A stretch of DNA of 41,512 nucleotides. Source: an uncultured Clostridia bacterium (lineage in GTDB: Bacteria > Bacillota > Clostridia > Oscillospirales > Acutalibacteraceae). Where the stretch lies: NCBI GenBank assembly GCA_945982035.1, contig CAMFRO010000004.1:1-41512 (forward strand), written 5' to 3'. This document shows, in pieces, positions 34,817 through 41,512 of the stretch. The translations under genes were made by a program, and so were the position numbers. Within the stretch, counting starts at the first letter, position 1. Every line of letters begins with the position of its first letter. Below the pieces are notes generated by a model. That model searched no databases and was not told the DNA's origin. It was given only the letters and a program-made list of their open reading frames with translations.

Positions 34817-35646
34817 TGCTTGTTATCGGTGCACATTTATCAGCATCAAAGGGATTTTGCGCAATGCTTGATACGGCACTGAGCATCGGTGCAAATACAT
34901 TTCAGTTTTTTACACGAAATCCACGAGGCGGTCAGGCAAAGGATATTGACGAAAGGGATATTAAGGAATTTATCAGTCGTTCAAAGGAAAATAATTTCGG
35001 CACAATTCTTGCCCACGCACCTTATACCCTTAATTGCTGCAGCGGCAAGCCTGAGGTCAGGGAGTTTGCTCTAAACACCTTTAAGGATGACATTTCAAGA
35101 ATGGAGCTTATACCCGGACAGTTATATAATTTTCATCCCGGTTCTCACGTTGGACAGGGCGAGGATATAGGTATAAGCCTTATTGCCGAAACGCTGAATG
35201 ATGTTCTTTATGAGGATATGACAACAACGGTTTTGCTGGAAACTATGGCAGGTAAAGGCTCTGAAATAGGAAAAAGCTTTCAGGAGCTTCGCAGTATAAT
35301 TGACCTTGTTGACCTTGACGGCAAGGTGGGTGTTTGCCTTGATACCTGCCATGTCAGCGATGGCGGATATGATATAGTAAATAATCTTGACGGCGTTCTC
35401 GAGGAATTTGATAGCGTAGTGGGAATTGACAGATTAAAGGCTTTGCACCTAAACGATTCAAAAAATCCTCTCGGTGCCCATAAGGACAGACACGAAAAAA
35501 TCGGCGAAGGCTTTATAGGTATAGATGCCTTTCAAAGAATTATCAATCATCCTCAGTTAAGGGATTTGCCTATGTTTCTTGAAACGCCAAATGAGCTTGA
35601 CGGCTATGCACAGGAAATAGCATTGTTGAAATCATTGAGAAAATAA
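34816..35646 (+). CDS. nfo: Endonuclease IV (AP endonuclease)
   Basis: Cuts DNA 5' to abasic sites in base-excision repair and uses three zinc ions. It has 276 residues. The metal-ligand series is complete: [67 protein letters not shown] and MFLETPN. It starts within the stop of the HAD gene and is the last gene of this plus-strand run, followed by a terminator shared with glgA. Confidence 0.96.
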   Translation: MLVIGAHLSASKGFCAMLDTALSIGANTFQFFTRNPRGGQAKDIDERDIKEFISRSKENNFGTILAHAPYTLNCCSGKPEVREFALNTFKDDISRMELIPGQLYNFHPGSHVGQGEDIGISLIAETLNDVLYEDMTTTVLLETMAGKGSEIGKSFQELRSIIDLVDLDGKVGVCLDTCHVSDGGYDIVNNLDGVLEEFDSVVGIDRLKALHLNDSKNPLGAHKDRHEKIGEGFIGIDAFQRIINHPQLRDLPMFLETPNELDGYAQEIALLKSLRK

Positions 35647-35648
35647 AT

Positions 35649-35683
35649 AAAAAAGATGCAGAAGATTTTTCTGCATCTTTTTT
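35649..35683. terminator. Bidirectional terminator between nfo and glgA
   Basis: AAAAAGATGCAG pairs with CTGCATCTTTTT around a 9-base loop, with an A-run on one side and a T-run on the other. It serves both convergent transcription units. Confidence 0.92.
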
Positions 35684-35699
35684 GTTTAATATGATTTAT

Positions 35700-37124
35700 T
35701 TATTCTTTGACAAGAGCTTTATACATCTTTATGTACTCGTTTGCACTCTTGCCCCAACTCATATCACATTCAAGGGCACGCTGAACAAGTGTGGGCCAAT
35801 ATTCCTTATTGTTGTACGCCTCAACACCTCTGTAAATTGCACCTAACATATCATAAGCGTCGTAGGTTTTGAATGTAAATCCGTTGCCTTCACCGTCGCC
35901 GCTGTCTGAGATAGAGTCTTTAAGACCACCGGTTTCACGTACAATCGGAATTGTACCGTAGCGCAGTGCTACCATCTGAGACAAGCCGCAGGGCTCGCTC
36001 TTGCTTGGCATCAGGAATAAATCTGCACCTGCATAAATTTTTCTTGCAAGCTCGGGAACAAAGCCAATTGTAACGCCCACCTTATCGGGATATTTGTTGT
36101 GGAGCTCTCTGAAAAAGTTTTCATACTGCCATTCACCGGAGCCCAGTACAACATATTGAACATCACGTTCCCACAAGCTCTTTTCAAGCACCGCCTTCAT
36201 CAAATCAACGCCCTTGTGACCTACAAGACGGCTGACAATTCCGATAATGGGTACGTCCTCTCTCACTGCAAGACCCATTTCCTCCTGAAGTGTTTTTTTG
36301 CACTGTGCCTTACCGGAAAAATCACTTGATGAATAGTTTACGGCTATGTTTTTGTCGGTCTCGGGATTGTAGTTTTCTACATCAATTCCGTTAAGAATTC
36401 CGCATAGCTTCCAGCTGCGCTGATTTAGTATAGGGTCAAGACCGTGGCTGTACCAAGGGTCAAGAATTTCCTTGGCATAGGTGGGGGATACGGTAGTAAC
36501 CTTATTTGCACATTCAATGCCGGCTTTCATAAAATTAACAAGTCCATCGTACAAAATAAGATTGTTAAATTCAGGAGCAATTCCGAGAACATCGTTCAAA
36601 AGTTCGTCGCCGTACTTGCCCTGATACTGAATGTTGTGAATTGTGAAAACGGTTTTTATGTTTTCATAACCCATACGGTTAGCATAATAACAGCTGTAAT
36701 ATAATGGTGTTAATGCGCTCTGCCAATCATTGCAGTGAATAATGTCCGGTTTCCATTCAATAGCAGGTATTATTTCAAGCACCGCACGGGCAAAAAATGC
36801 AAATCTCTCTGCGTCATCATAGTGACCGTAAATTCCGTCACGCTTGAAATAATACTGATTGTCAAGAAAATAATATATTACTCCGTTGTGCTTTGCCTCA
36901 AAAATACCGCAGTATTGACGTCTCCATGAAACAGGCACGGATATTGAGGTTATAAACTTCATTTTATCCTTGTATTCCTGCTTGATTGAATCGTAAAGAG
37001 GCATTACAACACGGCATCCGATAAGACGCTTTCTCAGGGCAACAGGTAAGGAGCCTGCCACATCTCCAAGTCCACCCGACGCCATAAAGGGAAGTGCTTC
37101 TGAGGCAACATAAAGTACCTTCAT
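35700..37124 (-). CDS. glgA: Glycogen synthase (ADP-glucose, GT5)
   Basis: Extends alpha-1,4-glucan from ADP-glucose. It has 474 residues, usual for the bacterial GT5 enzyme. The N-terminal nucleotide-sugar loop reads ASGGLGDVAGSLP (about 15-27), the SGGLGDV variant of KTGGL. DIIHCNDWQSAL, FTIHNIQYQG and the C-terminal MPSKSEPCGLSQMVALRYG with the conserved Glu follow. AGGAGGAATT lies upstream of ATG 37124. It is the last gene of the glgB-glgC-glgD-glgA operon, 14 bases after glgD. Confidence 0.96.
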   Translation of the reverse strand: MKVLYVASEALPFMASGGLGDVAGSLPVALRKRLIGCRVVMPLYDSIKQEYKDKMKFITSISVPVSWRRQYCGIFEAKHNGVIYYFLDNQYYFKRDGIYGHYDDAERFAFFARAVLEIIPAIEWKPDIIHCNDWQSALTPLYYSCYYANRMGYENIKTVFTIHNIQYQGKYGDELLNDVLGIAPEFNNLILYDGLVNFMKAGIECANKVTTVSPTYAKEILDPWYSHGLDPILNQRSWKLCGILNGIDVENYNPETDKNIAVNYSSSDFSGKAQCKKTLQEEMGLAVREDVPIIGIVSRLVGHKGVDLMKAVLEKSLWERDVQYVVLGSGEWQYENFFRELHNKYPDKVGVTIGFVPELARKIYAGADLFLMPSKSEPCGLSQMVALRYGTIPIVRETGGLKDSISDSGDGEGNGFTFKTYDAYDMLGAIYRGVEAYNNKEYWPTLVQRALECDMSWGKSANEYIKMYKALVKE

Positions 37125-37138
37125 TTATAAAATTCCTC

Positions 37139-38263
37139 CTATATTCTGGTGTCCTTTGACAGACAAACAGGGAAGTTTGCTGCACCTGAAAGTTCAACAC
37201 CTGATTTAATGTTTACGTTTTTGTCCGCAATTATATAATTGATTTTTGCACCTTCACCAACTACTGTATCCTGCATAAGAATAGAATTTTTAACCACAGC
37301 GCCTTTTTCAATTTTAACACCCTTAAAGAGAATACAATTTTCAACAGTTCCCTTAATTTCACATCCGTCTGCCACAAGAGCGCCTACAACCTTGCCTTCC
37401 GGACCGTAAAGTGTGGGCATATCATCTCGTTCCTTTGTGTAAATAGGTCTGCTTGGGTTGAATAGCTTGTTTTTTGTGTCCTTGCAAAGCAGAGTCATTG
37501 AAATATCATAGTAGCTTTGAATACTGTCTATTGTGCCTACAAAGCAGTCAGTTGCATCATAGGCATAAACATTCTTGTTTGCAATACAGTCCAAAATTAT
37601 ACTTCTTTGGAAGGATACCTCATTCTTTGAATGAGCGGTGGCAACAAGTGATTCAAGCATATATTTTTTCATTAAAAGAATGTTGCAGGAGTAGAATACA
37701 TCGCCATTGGCATCAGGGTCAAGTGATGCTTCCTCAATTTTGCCGTCGCTGTTAACCTTGTCGAAAACAAGTACGGAGGAAATTGATGTGGGCTTTTTAG
37801 CTTTAACGCCTACGATGGTGATGTCGGCGTTATTCTTTTCGTGAGCGTCAAAAACCTTTTCAAAATCAATGTTTAATACATGGTTGCAGTCACTCATCAG
37901 CACATATTCCTGGTTGGAATGGTCAAGAAAATTCATATTGCCGAAAATAGCGTCAATTCTGTTGCCCCACATTGTAACCGAATTTGATGCGAAGGGCGGA
38001 AGAAGAAAGAGTCCGTCTGTTTTCCTGCTTAAATCCCAGGGCTTTCCTGTTCCCACATGGTCCATAAGAGAGTTGAAATTTGCGTTGGTAACAACACCTA
38101 TTTTTGTAACTCCGCTCTCTACCATATTTGAAAGAGGAAAGTCAATTAAACGATAACGGGAGCAAAACGGCACACTGCCCATAGTTCTCAAATCAGTGAG
38201 AGAACCGAGAGCCTCCTCGTGAATGTTTGCAAATATCATACCGAGTACATTTTTTCCGTTCAT
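37139..38263 (-). CDS. glgD: GlgD-type glucose-1-phosphate adenylyltransferase subunit
   Basis: The second, GlgC-like subunit found beside GlgC in many Firmicutes. It has 374 residues, with the nucleotidyltransferase fold (YRLIDFPLSNMVESG, DCNHVLNIDFEKV) and a left-handed beta-helix C-terminus (GCEIKGTVENCIL, KGAVVKNSIL). The catalytic N-terminal loop GGxGxRL and its following lysine are absent; the region reads FANIHEEALGSLTDLRTMG. It is therefore probably a regulatory or non-catalytic partner of GlgC (known for this group). GAGGAGG lies upstream of ATG 38263. Only 3 bases separate it from glgC. Confidence 0.93.
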   Translation of the reverse strand: MNGKNVLGMIFANIHEEALGSLTDLRTMGSVPFCSRYRLIDFPLSNMVESGVTKIGVVTNANFNSLMDHVGTGKPWDLSRKTDGLFLLPPFASNSVTMWGNRIDAIFGNMNFLDHSNQEYVLMSDCNHVLNIDFEKVFDAHEKNNADITIVGVKAKKPTSISSVLVFDKVNSDGKIEEASLDPDANGDVFYSCNILLMKKYMLESLVATAHSKNEVSFQRSIILDCIANKNVYAYDATDCFVGTIDSIQSYYDISMTLLCKDTKNKLFNPSRPIYTKERDDMPTLYGPEGKVVGALVADGCEIKGTVENCILFKGVKIEKGAVVKNSILMQDTVVGEGAKINYIIADKNVNIKSGVELSGAANFPVCLSKDTRI

Positions 38264-38266
38264 ATT

Positions 38267-39475
38267 TTATACCTCCTCTCCCGATGCTATCATTTCCTTG
38301 GGAGCAATTTTTTTGCCCTCGGTGATTTTAGCCGAAGAACCTATAACTGCTACGCCCCAGGTTGACGGGTCTTCAAGATTTTCGGGAATTTCACCTATTT
38401 GAGCATCCTTTTCAATTACTGCGTCCTCTGCGATTATTGAATAATAAACCTTTGCGCCTTCTTTTACCGTTGCGCCGGGCATAATTACGCTGTACTTAAC
38501 CTCTGCGCCCTTTTCAATTTTTACATTAGATGAAATTACGGAATAATCTACTGTTCCGTCAATTTCACAGCCTTCACTTACCGATGAATTTTCAATTACT
38601 GCATCGGGTCCTACGTAATGCGGAGGTGATTCGGGATTTCGTGAGTAGATTTTCCAGCTTTTGTCTGACAAATCAAGGTCAACATTAGGGTTGATTATAT
38701 CAAGATTTGCTTCCCAAAGTGAGTCAATGGTGCCAACATCCTTCCAATAGCCCTTGAACGGAAAAGCAAACATTCTCTGTCCGTCGTCAAGCATTTTTGG
38801 AATAATGTTTTTACCAAAATCGTTTGAGGAGTCCGGATCAGCCTCATCCTCAATAAGATATTTTCTAAGCTTATCCCATGAGAATACATAAACACCCATT
38901 GAAGCCTTGTTTGATTTAGGCTGCTCGGGCTTCTCGGCAAATTCGTAAATTCTGTCGTTTTCATCAGTTGCAAGAATTCCGAATCTGCTTGCCTCCTCCC
39001 AGGGTACCTCTAATACGGCTATTGTGCAGTCCGCATCGTTCTTTTTGTGAAAATCAATCATTTTTGCGTAGTTCATTTTATAAATATGGTCGCCTGAAAG
39101 AACTACAACATATTCCGGATCATATTTTTCAATGAAAGCAATGTTCTGGTAAATGGCGTTTGCCGTGCCCTTAAACCATTCGGCACCGCCTCTTGCTTCG
39201 TAAGGGGAAAGTACGTGTACACCGCCGTTTAGTCTGTCCAAATCCCAAGGCTGACCATTGCCTAAATAATCATTAAGCACCAACGGCTGATATTGGGTTA
39301 GCACGCCTACGGTATAGATACCGCTGTTTACACAGTTTGACAGAGGAAAATCAATAATTCTGTAATTTCCGCCGTAGGGGACCGCAGGCTTTGCGATGCT
39401 TTTTGTAAGCACACCGAGTCGGCTTCCCTGTCCGCCTGCCAACAGCATTGCTACTACTTCTGTTTTATGTGACAT
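38267..39475 (-). CDS. glgC: Glucose-1-phosphate adenylyltransferase (ADP-glucose pyrophosphorylase)
   Basis: Makes ADP-glucose from ATP and glucose 1-phosphate, the rate-setting step of glycogen synthesis. It has 402 residues. The catalytic N-terminus [21 protein letters not shown] is intact and is followed by [26 protein letters not shown] with the metal Asp, and [14 protein letters not shown], which binds glucose 1-phosphate. The C-terminal beta-helix ([29 protein letters not shown]) is present. AAGGAGG lies 6 bases before ATG 39475. It is translated from the same message as glgB, 11 bases upstream. Confidence 0.97.
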   Translation of the reverse strand: MSHKTEVVAMLLAGGQGSRLGVLTKSIAKPAVPYGGNYRIIDFPLSNCVNSGIYTVGVLTQYQPLVLNDYLGNGQPWDLDRLNGGVHVLSPYEARGGAEWFKGTANAIYQNIAFIEKYDPEYVVVLSGDHIYKMNYAKMIDFHKKNDADCTIAVLEVPWEEASRFGILATDENDRIYEFAEKPEQPKSNKASMGVYVFSWDKLRKYLIEDEADPDSSNDFGKNIIPKMLDDGQRMFAFPFKGYWKDVGTIDSLWEANLDIINPNVDLDLSDKSWKIYSRNPESPPHYVGPDAVIENSSVSEGCEIDGTVDYSVISSNVKIEKGAEVKYSVIMPGATVKEGAKVYYSIIAEDAVIEKDAQIGEIPENLEDPSTWGVAVIGSSAKITEGKKIAPKEMIASGEEV

Positions 39476-39486
39476 AAAAATCCTCC

Positions 39487-41427
39487 TTATGATTTCTTCT
39501 TTTCTGTTTTCTTCTTTTGAGCAGGTTTGCTTGCTTTAGATTTCTTGTCTGCGGTTTTCTTTAAATAAATTGCCGAAAGACCGCTGAGCTTAAGGTCAAT
39601 ACATTGGTCAAATCCGTGCAACGGCTTTTTGGATGTTTTGTAGGTTCCTGCAAGACGTTGTTTTTCTCCGCCGTATTTAGCAATATTTGTATCAAATATT
39701 ACCTTGTATGTACCTTCCTCGGGTACGCCGATTTTGTAGCTGTCAAAGCTGTTGGGGGTCCAGTTGAATACGGTAATTAATTCCTCGCCGGCCTTGTTCA
39801 TACGCCTGAATGCGATTATTGAATTACTGTTGTCGTCACTGGAAATCCACTCAAAGCCGTCCCAGCTGTAATCAATTTCCCAAAGCTCGCTGTGTTCCTT
39901 GTAAAACTCATTAAGCTCCTTGGAAAATCTCTGCATTTGTCTGTGCTTTTCGTAGTCAAGCAATAACCAATCAAGACCCTGCTTGTAGTTCCACTCAATA
40001 AACTGTCCGAATTCCGAGCCCATAAATAATAGCTTTTTGCCGGGATGAGCCATCATATATGCCAAAAACAGCCTCATACCCTGAAATTTCATATCGTAGT
40101 CACCGGGCATTTTGTTTATAAGTGAGCATTTGCCGTGAACAACCTCATCGTGGCTTATAGGAAGAATAAAGTTCTCCGAAAAAGCGTAGAAGAAGCTGAA
40201 TGTTATGCAGTTGTGATTTCCTTTTCTAAACAACGGGTCAAGGGAGGTGTAGCGAAGCATATCGTTCATCCATCCCATATTCCACTTAAAGTTGAATCCA
40301 AGTCCGCCTATATCGGGGGGCATTGTTATCATCGGCCATGCCGTTGATTCCTCGGCGATCATCATTGTGTTAGGATGCTCCGTGAGAACTGAAGTGTTCA
40401 GTCTGCGGAAGAATTCTACCGCTTCAAGATTCTCTCTTCCGCCGTTCTTATTAGGCGTCCATTCTCCATCGTTTCTGCCGTAATCAAGATAAAGCATTGA
40501 TGCAACGGCGTCAACTCTCAGCCCGTCAAAATGGAATTTTTCAACCCAGTAGTTTGCTGATGAAATGAGGAATGAAATTACTTCGTTTTTTGAATAATCA
40601 AATACACGGGTACCCCATTCCTTATGCTCGCCCTTCTTTAAGTCGGAATATTCGTAGCAGCACTGTCCGTCAAACTCGTACAAACCGTAACCATCCTTTG
40701 GAAAATGCGCCGGAACCCAGTCAAGTATTACACCGATGCCGTTTTTGTGACATGTGTCAACAAAATACATCAAATCCTCCGGCACACCGTATCTTGAGGT
40801 GGGGGCAAAGTAGCCTGTAACCTGATAGCCCCAAGAGCCGTCGTAGGGGTATTCCATAATGGGCATCATTTCAATGTGGGTGTATCCCATTTCCTTTACG
40901 TATGGGACTAACTGCTCCGCCATTTCCCTGTATGTAAGGAAGTTTCCGTCATCGTGCTGCTTCCAGGAGCCGAAATGTATCTCGTAAATGTTAACAGGTC
41001 TTTCAAGAACGCTGCCCTTTGAATTTTTCTTCGCCCATTTTTCGTCGGTCCACTTGTAATCACTTAGCTCGTACACCTTTGATCCGGTGCCGGGCCTTGT
41101 TTCTGCGTGAACTGCGTATGGGTCGGATTTAAGTATCAACCTTGAATCTGCTGTGGTAATTGCATATTTGTAGCAGTCATAAACAAGTGCATTGTCAATG
41201 ACTGCTTCCCAAATTCCCGGGGAGATGCACACACACTTGTTTTCGTTTTCGTCCCAGTTGTTGAAATCACCTACAACGCTTACAGCCTTTGCATGGGGAG
41301 CCCATACTCTGAAAGCATAGCTTTTACTATCTATTTTATGAACTCCGAAGAATTCGTATGCCTTGTAGTTTTTTCCTGCGTGAAATAAATACAAGGGAAA
41401 CTTGTATTCATCTTTTATTTCAGACAT
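39487..41427 (-). CDS. glgB: 1,4-alpha-glucan branching enzyme (GH13)
   Basis: Forms alpha-1,6 branches in glycogen. With ATG 41427 it has 646 residues: an N-terminal CBM48 domain (about 25-115; [19 protein letters not shown]), then a GH13 barrel with [12 protein letters not shown] (nucleophile Asp306), MIAEEST (acid/base Glu359) and [11 protein letters not shown] (Asp427), and a C-terminal beta domain. An unusual Lys/Ser/Ala tail, about the last 25 residues and ending EKKKS, follows. The start at 41427 has AAAGGAGAG upstream. A longer frame to 41496 reads into the adapter and gives the false N-terminus [10 protein letters not shown], so it is rejected. First surviving gene of the operon. Confidence 0.96.
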   Translation of the reverse strand: MSEIKDEYKFPLYLFHAGKNYKAYEFFGVHKIDSKSYAFRVWAPHAKAVSVVGDFNNWDENENKCVCISPGIWEAVIDNALVYDCYKYAITTADSRLILKSDPYAVHAETRPGTGSKVYELSDYKWTDEKWAKKNSKGSVLERPVNIYEIHFGSWKQHDDGNFLTYREMAEQLVPYVKEMGYTHIEMMPIMEYPYDGSWGYQVTGYFAPTSRYGVPEDLMYFVDTCHKNGIGVILDWVPAHFPKDGYGLYEFDGQCCYEYSDLKKGEHKEWGTRVFDYSKNEVISFLISSANYWVEKFHFDGLRVDAVASMLYLDYGRNDGEWTPNKNGGRENLEAVEFFRRLNTSVLTEHPNTMMIAEESTAWPMITMPPDIGGLGFNFKWNMGWMNDMLRYTSLDPLFRKGNHNCITFSFFYAFSENFILPISHDEVVHGKCSLINKMPGDYDMKFQGMRLFLAYMMAHPGKKLLFMGSEFGQFIEWNYKQGLDWLLLDYEKHRQMQRFSKELNEFYKEHSELWEIDYSWDGFEWISSDDNSNSIIAFRRMNKAGEELITVFNWTPNSFDSYKIGVPEEGTYKVIFDTNIAKYGGEKQRLAGTYKTSKKPLHGFDQCIDLKLSGLSAIYLKKTADKKSKASKPAQKKKTEKKKS

Positions 41428-41446
41428 ATTTCTCTCCTTTGTATTA

Positions 41447-41465
41447 ATGTTGCGGTGAGCAACAT
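41447..41465. promoter_or_regulatory. Inverted repeat before glgB
   Basis: ATGTTGC and GCAACAT form a perfect 7-base inverted repeat with a 5-base spacer, about 20 bases upstream of the glgB ATG. It could be an operator or a leader hairpin. Only about 40 genuine bases exist upstream of glgB, so the promoter itself is not in the window. Confidence 0.4.
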
Positions 41466-41467
41466 CT

Positions 41468-41512
41468 CTGTCTCTTATACACATCTCCGAGCCCACGAGA
41501 CGCTACGCTATC
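41468..41512 (-). other. Illumina Nextera adapter with i7 index (artefact)
   Basis: Starts with the Tn5 mosaic end in reverse (CTGTCTCTTATACACATCT, 41468-41486), then CCGAGCCCACGAGAC (41487-41501), an 8-base index GCTACGCT (41502-41509) and ATC, the start of the P7 flank. To my knowledge GCTACGCT is Nextera index N709. The left end carries the complement of its first five bases, so both ends come from the same library. None of this is genomic. Confidence 0.98.

Noticed and set aside
1-41506. Perfect 39-base terminal inverted repeats suggesting a transposon or linear element
   Set aside because: The repeats are Nextera adapter with one shared library index.
1-41512. CRISPR array, tRNA, rRNA, insertion sequence, prophage or restriction-modification genes
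   Set aside because: No direct-repeat arrays, cloverleaf sequences, rRNA motifs, transposases, integrases or phage proteins seen on either strand. A tRNAscan/Infernal run could confirm this.

Overview
The window reads as one contig from a low-GC Gram-positive bacterium of class Clostridia, most likely an uncultured gut-type Oscillospiraceae/Ruminococcaceae relative. The reasons are A/T-rich intergenic DNA, strong AGGAGG-type ribosome binding sites, Firmicutes gene order at two loci (miaB-ricA-mutS-mutL-miaA and ylmE-sepF-divIVA-ileS-lspA-ylyB), a glgC/glgD pair, and a decarboxylase sodium-pump beta/gamma pair. The family and genus placement is inference. Both ends are Illumina Nextera adapter (1-39 and 41468-41512) with the same index, so the real genomic insert is about 40-41467.

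Layout. (1) 95-5391, plus strand: a tight tyrA-aroB-aroA-aroC-pheA operon for the late shikimate, phenylalanine and tyrosine steps. It runs on into a TVP38-type membrane protein, a galactokinase-family kinase, a diacylglycerol-kinase-like lipid kinase and a membrane-anchored glycosidase-like protein with two carbohydrate-binding-like modules, and ends at a hairpin at 11159-11185. (2) 11205-13286: a probable 44-residue membrane peptide on the minus strand, then a promoter and the oadG-like/oadB-like sodium-pump pair with its own terminator. (3) 13316-16540: a PcrA/UvrD helicase, then an unrecognised 270-residue protein with 21 cysteines. Its ribosome binding site lies inside a long hairpin that also looks like a terminator. 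(4) 16603-18120, minus strand: malQ, divergent from the next operon, with matching promoters on both strands. (5) 18298-25709: miaB, ricA-like, mutS, mutL and miaA, covering tRNA A37 modification, RNA processing and mismatch repair. (6) 25731-35646: an HlyD-like protein, yggS/ylmE, sepF, a very long DivIVA-like protein, ileS, lspA, an RluD-family pseudouridine synthase, a HAD phosphatase and endonuclease IV, covering the divisome/polarity and translation-repair neighbourhood. (7) 35700-41427, minus strand: glgB-glgC-glgD-glgA, a complete glycogen synthesis operon whose promoter was lost at the adapter junction.

Most of the window is ordinary core metabolism and housekeeping. I see no CRISPR array, tRNA, rRNA, insertion sequence, prophage or defence island. 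The items worth a second look are the adapter ends (including a false N-terminus on glgB), the terminator-like hairpin over the start of the Cys-rich gene, the Cys-rich protein itself, the 44-residue peptide, the membrane-anchored glycosidase-like protein, the sodium-pump pair without an alpha subunit, and the oversized acidic DivIVA-like protein.
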